Shown: positions 16,474 through 25,243 of the stretch, one piece after another
Numbering within the stretch: the first letter of the stretch is position 1
Layout: every line of letters begins with the position of its first letter
From: JAPLFM01 sp964650885
Lineage (GTDB): Bacteria; Bacteroidota; Ignavibacteria; Kapaibacteriales; UBA2268
NCBI GenBank assembly: GCA_964650885.1
Contig: CAZYXG010000013.1
Location: forward strand, 1 to 51,742
Direction: 5' to 3'
DNA: 51,742 bases
Program-made: the position numbers and the translations under genes
Notes under the pieces: generated by a model
The model's database searches: none
What the model was told of the DNA's origin: nothing
What the model saw: only the letters and a program-made list of their open reading frames with translations

Positions 16474-18162
16474 ATGAAGAGTTATATATATCTTATTCTC
16501 GTTTGTTTTTTAATTATTGCCACATCTTGTACAAAAATGGAAAGTCTCAAAGAAAAATCAGCCAAAGACTTCGTTTCCGAAGTACAAATTAAACTTGCCA
16601 AAGCTTATAATGCAACTACTTTAGCATACTACAATGCTTCTATAAGCGGAAAAGATGCTGATTGGAAAACATATCAAACGCTTGATATGGCTATGAATGA
16701 AATCTTGTCTAACAAGGCATTTTTTGAGAAAATAAAGAATTTCAATGGTGATTCAGAAATTCAAAATGACACTCTGAAACGCACTATTCTTGTTCTTTAT
16801 AACCAATTTATGAGTAAACAAGTAGATACTACTTTATTGGGGGAAATATCTGCTAAATCTGCTGAAATTGAAAAGAAATTCTCTACTTTCAGAGCAGACC
16901 TTGGCGACGGCAAAAAAATATCGGACAATCAAATTGAAGATATTTTAAAGAAAGAAACTAATTCTGAAAAGCTGAAAGCTGCTTGGCTGGCTCATAAGGA
17001 AATTGGAAATGTGGTTGTCAAAGATGTGATAGCAATAGTGAAACTTAGAAATGAGTCTGCTAAAAAACTTGGTTTCAAAAACTTCCACGAAATGTCTATT
17101 AAGCTAAGCGAGCAAGATCCGGAAGAACTTTTGAAATTCTTCGATGAATTGGATAAATTAACTAGGCAAAGCTATATTGAAGTGAAAAATGAAATTGATG
17201 ATAGTTTGGCTGCAAAATGCAAAATAGCAAAAGCTGACTTAATGCCTTGGCACTATCAGAATAGATATTTCCAAGAAGCTCCGAAAATTAATTCTTTCGA
17301 TTTGGATAGCTTTTTCAAAAATGCAAACATAGAAGCATTAACTAAAGAATTTTATAGCTCTATTGGACACCCGATAGATGAAATGATAGCCAAATCCGAC
17401 TTATACGAGAAACCTGGCAAAATGCAACACGCATACTGCACCGATATTGATAGAAATAAAAATGATATTCGTGTGGTTTGTAATATCACTCCATCGCACA
17501 AATGGATGGAAACAATGCTCCACGAATATGGACACGCGGTTTATCAGAAATATGTTGGAGCTAAATTGCCTTGGATCTTAAAGCAACCAGCTCATACTTT
17601 TGCGACAGAGGGGATTGCAATGCTTTTCGGCAGATTGGCAACAAGTCCTGCTTGGCTAAAAGAAAATTTGAAACTCGATGATGCAACTGCAAGTTCAATT
17701 GCTGCAAATTGTAAGAAAAGTATGCGTATGCAGCAATTGGTTTTCTCAAGATGGGTGCAAGTAGTGTATCGTTTTGAAAAAGAAATGTATGCGAATCCAG
17801 ACCAAGATTTGAATAAACTTTGGTGGGATTTGGTAGAGAAATATCAAATGATGAAACGCCCAGAAGGTCGCAACTCGCCAGATTGGGCAACAAAAATACA
17901 CATTGCGACTTATCCTTGCTATTACCATAGCTATTTGCTTGGGGAAGTTTTCGCATCGCAATTATACTGCACTATCAATGAGAAAGTGCTGAATGCAAAC
18001 CCTGTAGGGGATTATGGTTGGACTGGCAAAAAAGAAGTAGCAAAATATTTAGAAGAGAAAGTTTATGCTCCTGCCTTGCTTTATTATTGGGACGATATGG
18101 TGCTGAAAGCAACTGGCGAAAAGTTAACACCGAAATATTTTGCAAAGCAATTTGTGAATTAA
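16474..18162 (+). CDS. Zinc metallopeptidase lipoprotein, M2/M3-like
   Basis: A 562-residue lipoprotein (lipobox ATSC near residue 19), so an envelope peptidase. The zinc site is H350-E351-Y-G-H354 with the third ligand probably E379 in TEGIAMLFGRL, the spacing seen in M2 (ACE-like) and M3 (oligopeptidase) gluzincins. The N-terminal half is helical, as in those families. Which of the two families it belongs to needs a profile search. It stands alone between convergent terminators and gcvT. Confidence 0.8.
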   Translation: MKSYIYLILVCFLIIATSCTKMESLKEKSAKDFVSEVQIKLAKAYNATTLAYYNASISGKDADWKTYQTLDMAMNEILSNKAFFEKIKNFNGDSEIQNDTLKRTILVLYNQFMSKQVDTTLLGEISAKSAEIEKKFSTFRADLGDGKKISDNQIEDILKKETNSEKLKAAWLAHKEIGNVVVKDVIAIVKLRNESAKKLGFKNFHEMSIKLSEQDPEELLKFFDELDKLTRQSYIEVKNEIDDSLAAKCKIAKADLMPWHYQNRYFQEAPKINSFDLDSFFKNANIEALTKEFYSSIGHPIDEMIAKSDLYEKPGKMQHAYCTDIDRNKNDIRVVCNITPSHKWMETMLHEYGHAVYQKYVGAKLPWILKQPAHTFATEGIAMLFGRLATSPAWLKENLKLDDATASSIAANCKKSMRMQQLVFSRWVQVVYRFEKEMYANPDQDLNKLWWDLVEKYQMMKRPEGRNSPDWATKIHIATYPCYYHSYLLGEVFASQLYCTINEKVLNANPVGDYGWTGKKEVAKYLEEKVYAPALLYYWDDMVLKATGEKLTPKYFAKQFVN

Positions 18163-18180
18163 TTTAAGAAATAGAGAAAT

Positions 18181-18217
18181 AAAAAAAGCAAGATTGAATT
18201 AAATCTTGCTTTTTTTT
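18181..18217. terminator. Bidirectional terminator between the peptidase and gpsA
   Basis: AAAAAAGCAAGATT and AATCTTGCTTTTTTTT form a stem with a short loop and A/T runs on each side, serving both converging units. Confidence 0.85.
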
Positions 18218-18238
18218 GATAAAATCGAAAGGGAGAGC

Positions 18239-19246
18239 TTAATAAATTTCGTGTTTATTTTCTCTATTGAATAAATCTCTAACAGCATCTTTAGGATTTT
18301 TATTCTCGTAGATAATTTGATAAACTTGCTCACAAATTGGCATTTCAATATTCAATTCTTTGCTTAAAGTATGCACGGCTTTTGCGGTGAATACACCTTC
18401 GGCTACTTTTTGGCGTGTATTGAGAATGTCGTTTGGCTTTTCGCCTTTTCCAATTGCTACGCCAAATGCTCTATTGCGAGAGTGAAGACTATCGCAAGTT
18501 ACGAACAAATCTCCAAGCCCCGATAGACCAGAGAATGTGAGTGGATTTGCTCCTAATTGAGTGCCAAGGCGTGAAATTTCTGCCAATCCTCTCGTTATTA
18601 CTGCGGCTCTTGTGTTATCTCCATAGTTCATGCCTACTAATATTCCAATTGCAATTGCAATTACATTTTTTAAAGCTCCGCCTATTTCGCAACCAAGGAA
18701 ATCATGCCCAGAATATACTCTAAAGTTATCTCCAGAGAATAGTTCTTGCACATTCTCTGCTAAGTTAAAGTTTGCAGATGCGCTAACAACTGCCGTAGGA
18801 ATTTGCCTTGCGACTTCTTCTGCATGGCTTGGGCCTGTCAGCACACAATAATGATCTATTGTAACTTTATAAATTTCAGTGAAGATTGATGAAATCAACA
18901 TTCTATTTTCAATGTCAATACCTTTTGATCCATTGATTATATACTTACCATTTAAATCAATATAGTGGTCATTGTAAAATGTTTTAATGAATTGAGTAGG
19001 AACAGTATTTACCAAGATTTTTGCAGAAGTGAAAATATTAGTATCTGCGGATAATTGCAAGTCTTCTGGAATTGCTATATCTGGCAAATATGTAGTGTTG
19101 CATTTGTTTTGTTTGATTGTCGAGATTAAATCTTTATCGTGTGAGAATAGAGTAACATCTCTATTTGAGTTGTGCAATAAAATGGCTAATGCAGTACCCC
19201 ATCCACCAGCTCCTACAACTACTATTTTTTGATTGATAAAATTCAA
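18239..19246 (-). CDS. gpsA: Glycerol-3-phosphate dehydrogenase [NAD(P)+]
   Basis: A 335-residue cytosolic enzyme making sn-glycerol 3-phosphate from dihydroxyacetone phosphate for phospholipids. The nucleotide-binding GAGGWGTALA, the TGPSHAEE motif and the catalytic segment GGALKNVIAIAIGI are present. No ATG precedes the Rossmann motif, so TTG at 19246 is the likely start. It is the last gene of the spoU-plsY-gpsA unit; the product is the substrate of PlsY next door. Confidence 0.95.
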   Translation of the reverse strand: MNFINQKIVVVGAGGWGTALAILLHNSNRDVTLFSHDKDLISTIKQNKCNTTYLPDIAIPEDLQLSADTNIFTSAKILVNTVPTQFIKTFYNDHYIDLNGKYIINGSKGIDIENRMLISSIFTEIYKVTIDHYCVLTGPSHAEEVARQIPTAVVSASANFNLAENVQELFSGDNFRVYSGHDFLGCEIGGALKNVIAIAIGILVGMNYGDNTRAAVITRGLAEISRLGTQLGANPLTFSGLSGLGDLFVTCDSLHSRNRAFGVAIGKGEKPNDILNTRQKVAEGVFTAKAVHTLSKELNIEMPICEQVYQIIYENKNPKDAVRDLFNRENKHEIY

Positions 19247-19285
19247 AGAAGTCTTAAGTTTTGTAATTAATAAAATGCAATTTAA

Positions 19286-19978
19286 TTAATTACTAGATTT
19301 CTTTCCAAACTTTAATACACGAAGCGATTCAAAACGGCTTTCTCCACCATTAATAATCCGAACAATGTTTGTTTTGTGTTTGTAGATAATCAGGATAGAT
19401 AGCCCAATGCAGAAGTAAATCAGAGTGAAATAACCAGGTACTTGCGCACCAAATATATTTTCTCTGATTATCATAGAAAGAGGAAGAACAATAGCCCCTA
19501 CGATTGATCCTAATGAGATATAGCCACTAAGCCCGACTACAATCCAAAAGCAAAGGAAAGTGACACCCATATCAACAGGAGCAAGTCCTATTAGCATACC
19601 AGCTGCAGTATTAATTCCTTTGCCACCTTTGAAGTTAACAAAAACTGAATAAATATGCCCAAGTACGGAGCTAATACCAGAAATAATTTTAATTAGATAT
19701 TCATTGTCTGCATAGAAAACTGGATCAACAATTTGATGAGCTAAAATAGTTCCTATTAAAGAAACAGCTAAAAGCCCTTTTGCGAAATCAAGAATTTGTA
19801 CTATAAAGCCCCATTTTTTGCCAAGTACACGGAAAACGTTTGTGCTTCCCATATTTCCGCTACCTTCGTTGCGAATATCGAAACCAAAAAACATTTTACT
19901 TATTATCACACCCGATGGGAATGAGCCAATAATAAAGCTTAACAATACTATAACTGCGATTGGTAATATGTGTTGCAT
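19286..19978 (-). CDS. plsY: Acyl-phosphate:glycerol-3-phosphate acyltransferase
   Basis: A 230-residue polytopic membrane enzyme that acylates glycerol 3-phosphate with acyl-phosphate. The hallmark GSGNMGSTNVFRVLG and GGKGINTAAG are present. It lies 39 bases before gpsA, an efficient pairing of substrate supply and use. Slightly longer than usual (about 200) because of a charged C-terminal tail. Confidence 0.95.
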   Translation of the reverse strand: MQHILPIAVIVLLSFIIGSFPSGVIISKMFFGFDIRNEGSGNMGSTNVFRVLGKKWGFIVQILDFAKGLLAVSLIGTILAHQIVDPVFYADNEYLIKIISGISSVLGHIYSVFVNFKGGKGINTAAGMLIGLAPVDMGVTFLCFWIVVGLSGYISLGSIVGAIVLPLSMIIRENIFGAQVPGYFTLIYFCIGLSILIIYKHKTNIVRIINGGESRFESLRVLKFGKKSSN

Positions 19979-19990
19979 AATTATTACTCC

Positions 19991-20764
19991 TTATTTCCCA
20001 CCACGAGCAAAATGATTTAAACTAATTCCTACTGCTACAGCCACATTGAGAGATTCACTACTTCCATAGCCCTCAATAGTGAAATTATTTTTGATAGTTT
20101 CTTGAAGTGCTTTTGAAATTCCTTTACCTTCATTTCCAAAAACTAATCCAAATTTACTTTTTGGTTTCACTTTGGAAAGCAGGGTAGTTGAATTCATAAT
20201 TGCAGAATAGGTATCAACTTTACTGAAGTTTGTTGCTATTGTTTCTGCAATATTTTCTACCACAATTACATCAACTCTATAAATAGAACCCATAGTGGCA
20301 CGTACAGTTTTAGGGTTGTATTGGTCTGCACAGTTTGGAGTAATTAAAATTTGCTTTATACCAAACCATTCTGCAGTTCGAATTATAGTACCAACATTAC
20401 CAGGGTCTTGCACATCTTCCAAAGCAAGAAAACTCTCGTTTGGAGTGATTAGTCTATCTTTTTTATTAGCCACAGCTATAATGCCTTGAGGCGATTTAGT
20501 TTCTGTTAATTGATCGAACTGATGTTTAGGTGCATTATAAATAGGAATTCCATTATTTCCAAATTCATTAGCAATATCAATCACTTCTGGATTAGATGAA
20601 TCTCTAATCAGCACAAGTTCAGTATCGAAATCACTATTTAGTAATTCTCTGCATAGCTTTTCACCTTCAGCGAGAAAAAGCGAATTAGAATCTCTATGTT
20701 GCTTTTGATTAAGAGATCTAACTAGTTTTTTAAGTTTTTGAGTGATTGGTATTGCGTAGTGCAT
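19991..20764 (-). CDS. SpoU-family RNA 2'-O-methyltransferase (TrmH/RlmB-like)
   Basis: A 257-residue SPOUT methyltransferase. The N-terminal substrate-binding part is followed by motif 1 NVGTIIRTAEWFG, motif 2 FGNEGKGIS and motif 3 SLNVAVAVGI. It methylates a ribose in 23S rRNA or tRNA; which one cannot be told. It starts the spoU-plsY-gpsA unit with a 12-base gap to plsY. Confidence 0.92.
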   Translation of the reverse strand: MHYAIPITQKLKKLVRSLNQKQHRDSNSLFLAEGEKLCRELLNSDFDTELVLIRDSSNPEVIDIANEFGNNGIPIYNAPKHQFDQLTETKSPQGIIAVANKKDRLITPNESFLALEDVQDPGNVGTIIRTAEWFGIKQILITPNCADQYNPKTVRATMGSIYRVDVIVVENIAETIATNFSKVDTYSAIMNSTTLLSKVKPKSKFGLVFGNEGKGISKALQETIKNNFTIEGYGSSESLNVAVAVGISLNHFARGGK

Positions 20765-20837
20765 TAGTGCTTTATTAATTATTGGATAAGTCTACATTTC
20801 TAATATACAGAAATCTATTTATAAAATCAAAGTAAGC

Positions 20838-20880
20838 TTAAAAAAAAAGCTCAAAATGATTAACATTTCGAGCTTTTTAA
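20838..20880 (-). terminator. Terminator after the FecR-like gene
   Basis: On the minus strand AAAAAGCTCGAAATG and CATTTTGAGCTTTTT form a stem with one mismatch and a 5-base loop, then a T run. It separates the CHASE2/FecR transcript from the spoU unit. Confidence 0.8.
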
Positions 20881-20901
20881 ATTGGAAAGAATAATAACAA
20901 A

Positions 20902-21831
20902 TTATTTCATTACTGATTGAGCTTCGTTTTTAAGCCCTAATCTGTTTAAATAAAGTGAGTATAATCTTTTGTAGCTTTCGATTGGTGAAATTTTGATTGC
21001 AGCTTCATAAGCAGCAACTGCTCTATTGACAATGTTTTTTTCTTCATAAAAAGAAGCAAGAATCAATTGGCCAACAGCACCAGGATTTTTACCTATTTCA
21101 GTTTGAATTTCAGTAAGTTCTTGATTTACTTGTTTAGCTTCGTTATCTCCAAATTTCAAGATGCAATATTCTTCCGTAGATGCACCATTTGAAGAAACAG
21201 ACCAGTTATAGCAATCGCCTTTTTTCATTTTGTATTGAGCTAAGTCAATAGTTAAGTTTGTGCCATTAACATCTTTATCAACAATTTTTTTGCCTTCAGA
21301 ATCTTTGATTACAAATTTGTAAGTTGTTACACCTTCTTTTTTATACCAAGAAAAATCCATTTTGTTGTCAAGAGTGTAAGAGCTACGTGGAAGTTTAGCA
21401 GTCAAACCTTTGCTTGATCCTCTTTCTACAGCACCCATTGTTTCCATATCTTTGCGATAGTTGTCTTTTCCGACTTGGTCGTCCGATTTAGATAATTCAC
21501 CAACGATATAGTCAGTGAATTTTTTAGTTACATTACTTTTCTTTGTAGTAGCTTGAGCAACTAATTTTTGAACAGAATAGTTACCAGAGTTTTTAACTTC
21601 AACTGGAGAACCTGAAGAATGAACCAAACCTAAATAAGCATTTTTGCCAATTTGAATTTGATCTTTTTGGAATAATTTTTGACCAGAAGCTAATTTTACC
21701 CAGTTAGTAGCTTTGTCTCTTTTTACCATAACTTCGCCATTGCTTGCAACGACACTGAAATCTGGTGCAGCAGCAAAAATGCTTACTGAAAATGTGCTTA
21801 TAAGTAATATAAGCGAAATGATGTTTTTCAT
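20902..21831 (-). CDS. Secreted FecR-domain protein
   Basis: A 309-residue exported protein (signal peptide to about residue 20, SIFAAA). Residues about 25-95 read like a FecR/LPXTG-type beta domain: GEVMVKRDKATNWVKLASGQ, then a DQIQIGKNAYLGLVHSSG segment. The middle has an Ig-like stretch and the last 60 residues look like a TPR pair (IVNRAVAAYEAAIKI). It is the last gene after two CHASE2 genes, so a periplasmic partner for them is plausible. Function unknown. Confidence 0.75.
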   Translation of the reverse strand: MKNIISLILLISTFSVSIFAAAPDFSVVASNGEVMVKRDKATNWVKLASGQKLFQKDQIQIGKNAYLGLVHSSGSPVEVKNSGNYSVQKLVAQATTKKSNVTKKFTDYIVGELSKSDDQVGKDNYRKDMETMGAVERGSSKGLTAKLPRSSYTLDNKMDFSWYKKEGVTTYKFVIKDSEGKKIVDKDVNGTNLTIDLAQYKMKKGDCYNWSVSSNGASTEEYCILKFGDNEAKQVNQELTEIQTEIGKNPGAVGQLILASFYEEKNIVNRAVAAYEAAIKISPIESYKRLYSLYLNRLGLKNEAQSVMK

Positions 21832-21907
21832 AATGTTTCCCTATTTGGTTTATTTTTAATCAACTTATACAAAATTAAACAAAAATTCATAATCTGCAAT
21901 AACTTTT

Positions 21908-23167
21908 TTATTCAATTGCAAAATCTTTTTTGAACACTTTGTTAATAATCGCCACCACTAGTGGTTTAATTGTTTCATAGTAAATCTCGAATGCTAGTAC
22001 CGAAATAGCAGCAGCCATAATGGTTAGAGTCAAGTCCATCTCTAAATTTTTCTCCGAGAATGCTAATACTGTGACATATATCGTGCCAACGGATTCAACC
22101 AAAAATATTAACATCGCACTTAGTTCATACCATTTTTTATGGTAATTAGAGATATAGTAGAACACAAGCATATTGAAATAGCATATAAAGAATGCTGCTG
22201 CAATACTTATCCAATCGGCAAGTTTATTGAAATATTTATCTGTCAATAGCATTGACACAATATTCGCATGAATAATTGTGGAGTACATATCTGGAAAAGT
22301 TTTCCCAGCTGTTTTGCGATTTAGCGGTGTGAAGTACATTTTATCGAATTTGTCATAGAATGCAGTGGTGTCGAAAGCTCCCATTAATATAATTTTGTCT
22401 TTAAGCATTTCTGGATCGAAATTACCTTCAAGAATTTGCGAACCATTGATTATAAAGAACTTATTGTCATTACCTATGAAATTAATAGTTTCTGTTTCAT
22501 TGTTTCTGCTTAAAAATCTAGTTACAGCATCGGGATTATACTTTTCTGCAACAAGTACATCGAAAAGTTTATAATTCTTTCCTTTATAGTTATAGTTAGG
22601 TTGAAAACTTCTAACTGTTGTTGTTTGTTGACTTTTTCCAAGTATCAGATTGTTGAAACCAATTTGAGAATAAACATATAAATTAGTGTCGGGAGAATCG
22701 AGTATATTGTAAGTATTTTTCTGTTTGTCGAATTCTATAAATTCTCCGCTAAGTATCAAGTTCTTAGTGTTGCTTGTGATTGTTTTTATAAACTGGCTAA
22801 ACATAGGGTTGTACTTTTCACCAGCACTTATTGAATCATATTTCAGAACATAATCCACACCAATTACTTTTGGCTCAGTTCTATTGACTGCATCTATAAT
22901 TTGAGCAACTGAAAATCCATCAAGCTCTTGGATACCAAAAGGGGTTTTTTCAGAAAGATTAATGATAACTATATCAGTTTCTTTGGCTGTTGCTTCATCC
23001 GACCAAATTTTCGAGAAATAAGTATCCGTAATATTGAAATCTTGCAATGCTACTTTGAATGGGTCGAAAATTGCAAAATTGAAAAATATGGGAAAGAAAA
23101 ACAGCAATACGAAAACGAAAACTGCTGAAAAGAAAATATCTAACTTTATTAGTTCTTTAAATTTCAT
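21908..23167 (-). CDS. Stand-alone CHASE2-domain membrane protein (second copy)
   Basis: A 419-residue protein with one N-terminal membrane helix (about 12-35), an extracytoplasmic CHASE2 domain (about 40-315; TDIVIINLSEKTPFG, KVIGVDYVLK, KDKIILMGAFD, STIIHANIVSMLLT) and three membrane helices near the C-terminus (about 320-400). CHASE2 normally feeds adenylate cyclase or kinase domains; here no output domain follows. Its start overlaps the stop of the upstream paralogue, so they are translated together. A missing partner for output elsewhere in the genome is inferred. Confidence 0.85.
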   Translation of the reverse strand: MKFKELIKLDIFFSAVFVFVLLFFFPIFFNFAIFDPFKVALQDFNITDTYFSKIWSDEATAKETDIVIINLSEKTPFGIQELDGFSVAQIIDAVNRTEPKVIGVDYVLKYDSISAGEKYNPMFSQFIKTITSNTKNLILSGEFIEFDKQKNTYNILDSPDTNLYVYSQIGFNNLILGKSQQTTTVRSFQPNYNYKGKNYKLFDVLVAEKYNPDAVTRFLSRNNETETINFIGNDNKFFIINGSQILEGNFDPEMLKDKIILMGAFDTTAFYDKFDKMYFTPLNRKTAGKTFPDMYSTIIHANIVSMLLTDKYFNKLADWISIAAAFFICYFNMLVFYYISNYHKKWYELSAMLIFLVESVGTIYVTVLAFSEKNLEMDLTLTIMAAAISVLAFEIYYETIKPLVVAIINKVFKKDFAIE

Positions 23168-24411
23168 TATTCTGCTCCTTCAGTTGAAGTTTGATCTGTT
23201 GATGTCTGTTTGATTTTGAAAAGTTTTAGAATAAATCTATAAGCCGTCATCAAGAGTGGTTTAAGTGAGTCATTATATGCCTCATAAGCACTAATACTAA
23301 AGAGCAAGCCAACGATTGCACCCATTATGTTTAGCTCTAATTTGAAAGTATAGATTGAATAAAGTGAGATTATTACTATTGTTGCAACTTCGGCAATCAA
23401 CAAAACAACTGATATAGCTTGGGAGTTCTGCTCATAGTTATTACGCAAATAAGTGAAGATAACCATATTGAAAAAGATAATCAAAACACTTAACACTTTT
23501 TCAAGCCAATCTGGAGTCATATTGATATATTTACCTTCCAGTATCATTGAGATTACGTTGGCATGAATTACAACTCCGTACATATCGGGGTGGGTTTTGC
23601 CTACATAATTCGGGTTCAAAGGGGAGAAGAATATATCTTCTGTTACCTTTGTCTTCATATTTGGGCCCATATAACCAATAAGAACAATTTTATCTTTCAA
23701 AAATTGTAATGAATCTTGCTTTTCAAATACTTCAATTACATCTAATGTGCGGTACTTATTTGTGTTTCTGCGATAGTTTATAAGCTCTCTTTCGTTATGT
23801 CTTCCTAACAATTTTGAAACAGCATCTTTATTAAAAAGACTTGCTATTTTCACAGGGAAAGAATACTTAATTGTATCTCTTACGTACTGCTGAGGAGTAG
23901 TATGACGAACAGTTCTAAAGTTTTTTCTATCTGTAATTACGTTTGCAAATCCATCTTGAGAATACTTTGTGAAGATTGGATTAGATTTAATAATTGTATC
24001 GAAAAATGATTCATCTTTTGCGTTTGGTTGCCTTAATCCAACTACTAAAACTAAGTTATTTGTTTGAGAAAATTGATAGGCAAGAGCAGAATCGAAATCG
24101 GGGCGAGAAGACTTTTGTTTGAAAAAAGCATCAATTCCAACTACTTTTGGTTGGTATCTGTTGATAATTTCTAATTGATTTGCAAGGGCTTTTCTAGTTG
24201 TGTTACCATTATTAATTATGACAATATTTGTGTCAAGTGACACATTTGTATTGTCATAGAATTTTGAAAACACAATGTCTGTTAGCTCCAAATCCTCGAA
24301 AGTAGATTGGATTGGGTCGAAAACGTTTGCGTTAAAAATTACTGAAAAGTAGGTGATGACTACTATTACAAAAATAGTAGCAAACACATTATCAAGGGAA
24401 AAAAGTTTCAT
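23167..24411 (-). CDS. Stand-alone CHASE2-domain membrane protein (first copy)
   Basis: A 414-residue paralogue of the next gene with the same layout: one membrane helix, a CHASE2 sensor domain (TNIVIINNGN, KVVGIDAFFK, KDKIVLIGYMG, YGVVIHANVISMIL), then three membrane helices and a short Thr/Ser/Gln-rich tail. No kinase, cyclase or phosphatase output is present. I chose ATG at 24411 over TTG at 24417. It follows exonuclease III by about 20 bases. The two copies share their motifs but have clearly diverged, which implies an old duplication or heteromer. Confidence 0.85.
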   Translation of the reverse strand: MKLFSLDNVFATIFVIVVITYFSVIFNANVFDPIQSTFEDLELTDIVFSKFYDNTNVSLDTNIVIINNGNTTRKALANQLEIINRYQPKVVGIDAFFKQKSSRPDFDSALAYQFSQTNNLVLVVGLRQPNAKDESFFDTIIKSNPIFTKYSQDGFANVITDRKNFRTVRHTTPQQYVRDTIKYSFPVKIASLFNKDAVSKLLGRHNERELINYRRNTNKYRTLDVIEVFEKQDSLQFLKDKIVLIGYMGPNMKTKVTEDIFFSPLNPNYVGKTHPDMYGVVIHANVISMILEGKYINMTPDWLEKVLSVLIIFFNMVIFTYLRNNYEQNSQAISVVLLIAEVATIVIISLYSIYTFKLELNIMGAIVGLLFSISAYEAYNDSLKPLLMTAYRFILKLFKIKQTSTDQTSTEGAE

Positions 24412-24432
24412 AAGCAAACCTTTCTAAATTGT

Positions 24433-25239
24433 TTAAGAATCTAATTCAAGCACAATAGGGCAATGGTCTGATCCGTGCTGATTTTGCATTATGTAGCTAT
24501 TTGTAATAGCTGAATTCATTTCATTTGTGGTAAAGAAATAATCTATTCTCCAGCCAATGTTTTTTGCTCTTGCTCCGCCTCGCTGACTCCACCAAGTGTA
24601 TTGATTTGCTTCGCTTGAGAATTTGCGGAAACAATCTATATAGCCAAGAGAAATAATCCAATCGAGTTTTTCTCTTTCAATTGGCATAAAGCCACTATTG
24701 TTAATGTTGTCTTTTGGTCTAGCCAAATCTATTTCAAAATGTGCAGTGTTATAGTCGCCACAAATGATTATGTTTGGCTGCTTTTTGCGAATTTTTTCGA
24801 CTTGAGCAAACAATGAATCGTAGAATTCAAGTTTATAATCTACTCTGTGCATACCTGAAGTTCCAGAAGGGAAGTAGATATTGAATAGAGTAAAATTTTC
24901 AAAATCAAGTTGAATAATTCGTCCTTCGTGGTCAAATTCATTTATCCCAATTCCATAGCTGACATTTTTGGGAGTTTCTTTTGTGATTACGCAAACACCA
25001 GAGTAACCTTTTTTAATGGAAGAACTACTAAAATAGGATTTATAACCTTCTGGAGCAATTAAATGTTCATGAATTTGATCTGGACTGGATTTAGTTTCTT
25101 GAAGGCAAATGATATCGGGATTTTCTTCGGAAATATATTGGAATAGTTTGTTGTCTTTGGTAACTGTGTCAAATCGTTTTGATGCGTTCTGACCAGTTAT
25201 AGCTCTATAACCATTGATATTCCAAGAAATAATTTTCAT
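24433..25239 (-). CDS. xth: Exodeoxyribonuclease III / AP endonuclease
   Basis: A 268-residue DNA repair enzyme cleaving abasic sites and degrading 3' ends. It begins MKIISWNINGYRA, with the metal-binding E in CLQETKS, CGDYNTAH in the middle and the catalytic GSDHCPIVLEL at the end. Length is typical. It lies 4 bases after the kinase gene and before the CHASE2 pair. Confidence 0.95.
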   Translation of the reverse strand: MKIISWNINGYRAITGQNASKRFDTVTKDNKLFQYISEENPDIICLQETKSSPDQIHEHLIAPEGYKSYFSSSSIKKGYSGVCVITKETPKNVSYGIGINEFDHEGRIIQLDFENFTLFNIYFPSGTSGMHRVDYKLEFYDSLFAQVEKIRKKQPNIIICGDYNTAHFEIDLARPKDNINNSGFMPIEREKLDWIISLGYIDCFRKFSSEANQYTWWSQRGGARAKNIGWRIDYFFTTNEMNSAITNSYIMQNQHGSDHCPIVLELDS

Positions 25240-25243
25240 AATC

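Noticed and set aside
17561..17956. A 131-codon frame on the minus strand inside the zinc peptidase gene
   Set aside because: The peptidase frame is continuous with clear motifs; the antisense frame shows no domain or ribosome-binding site.
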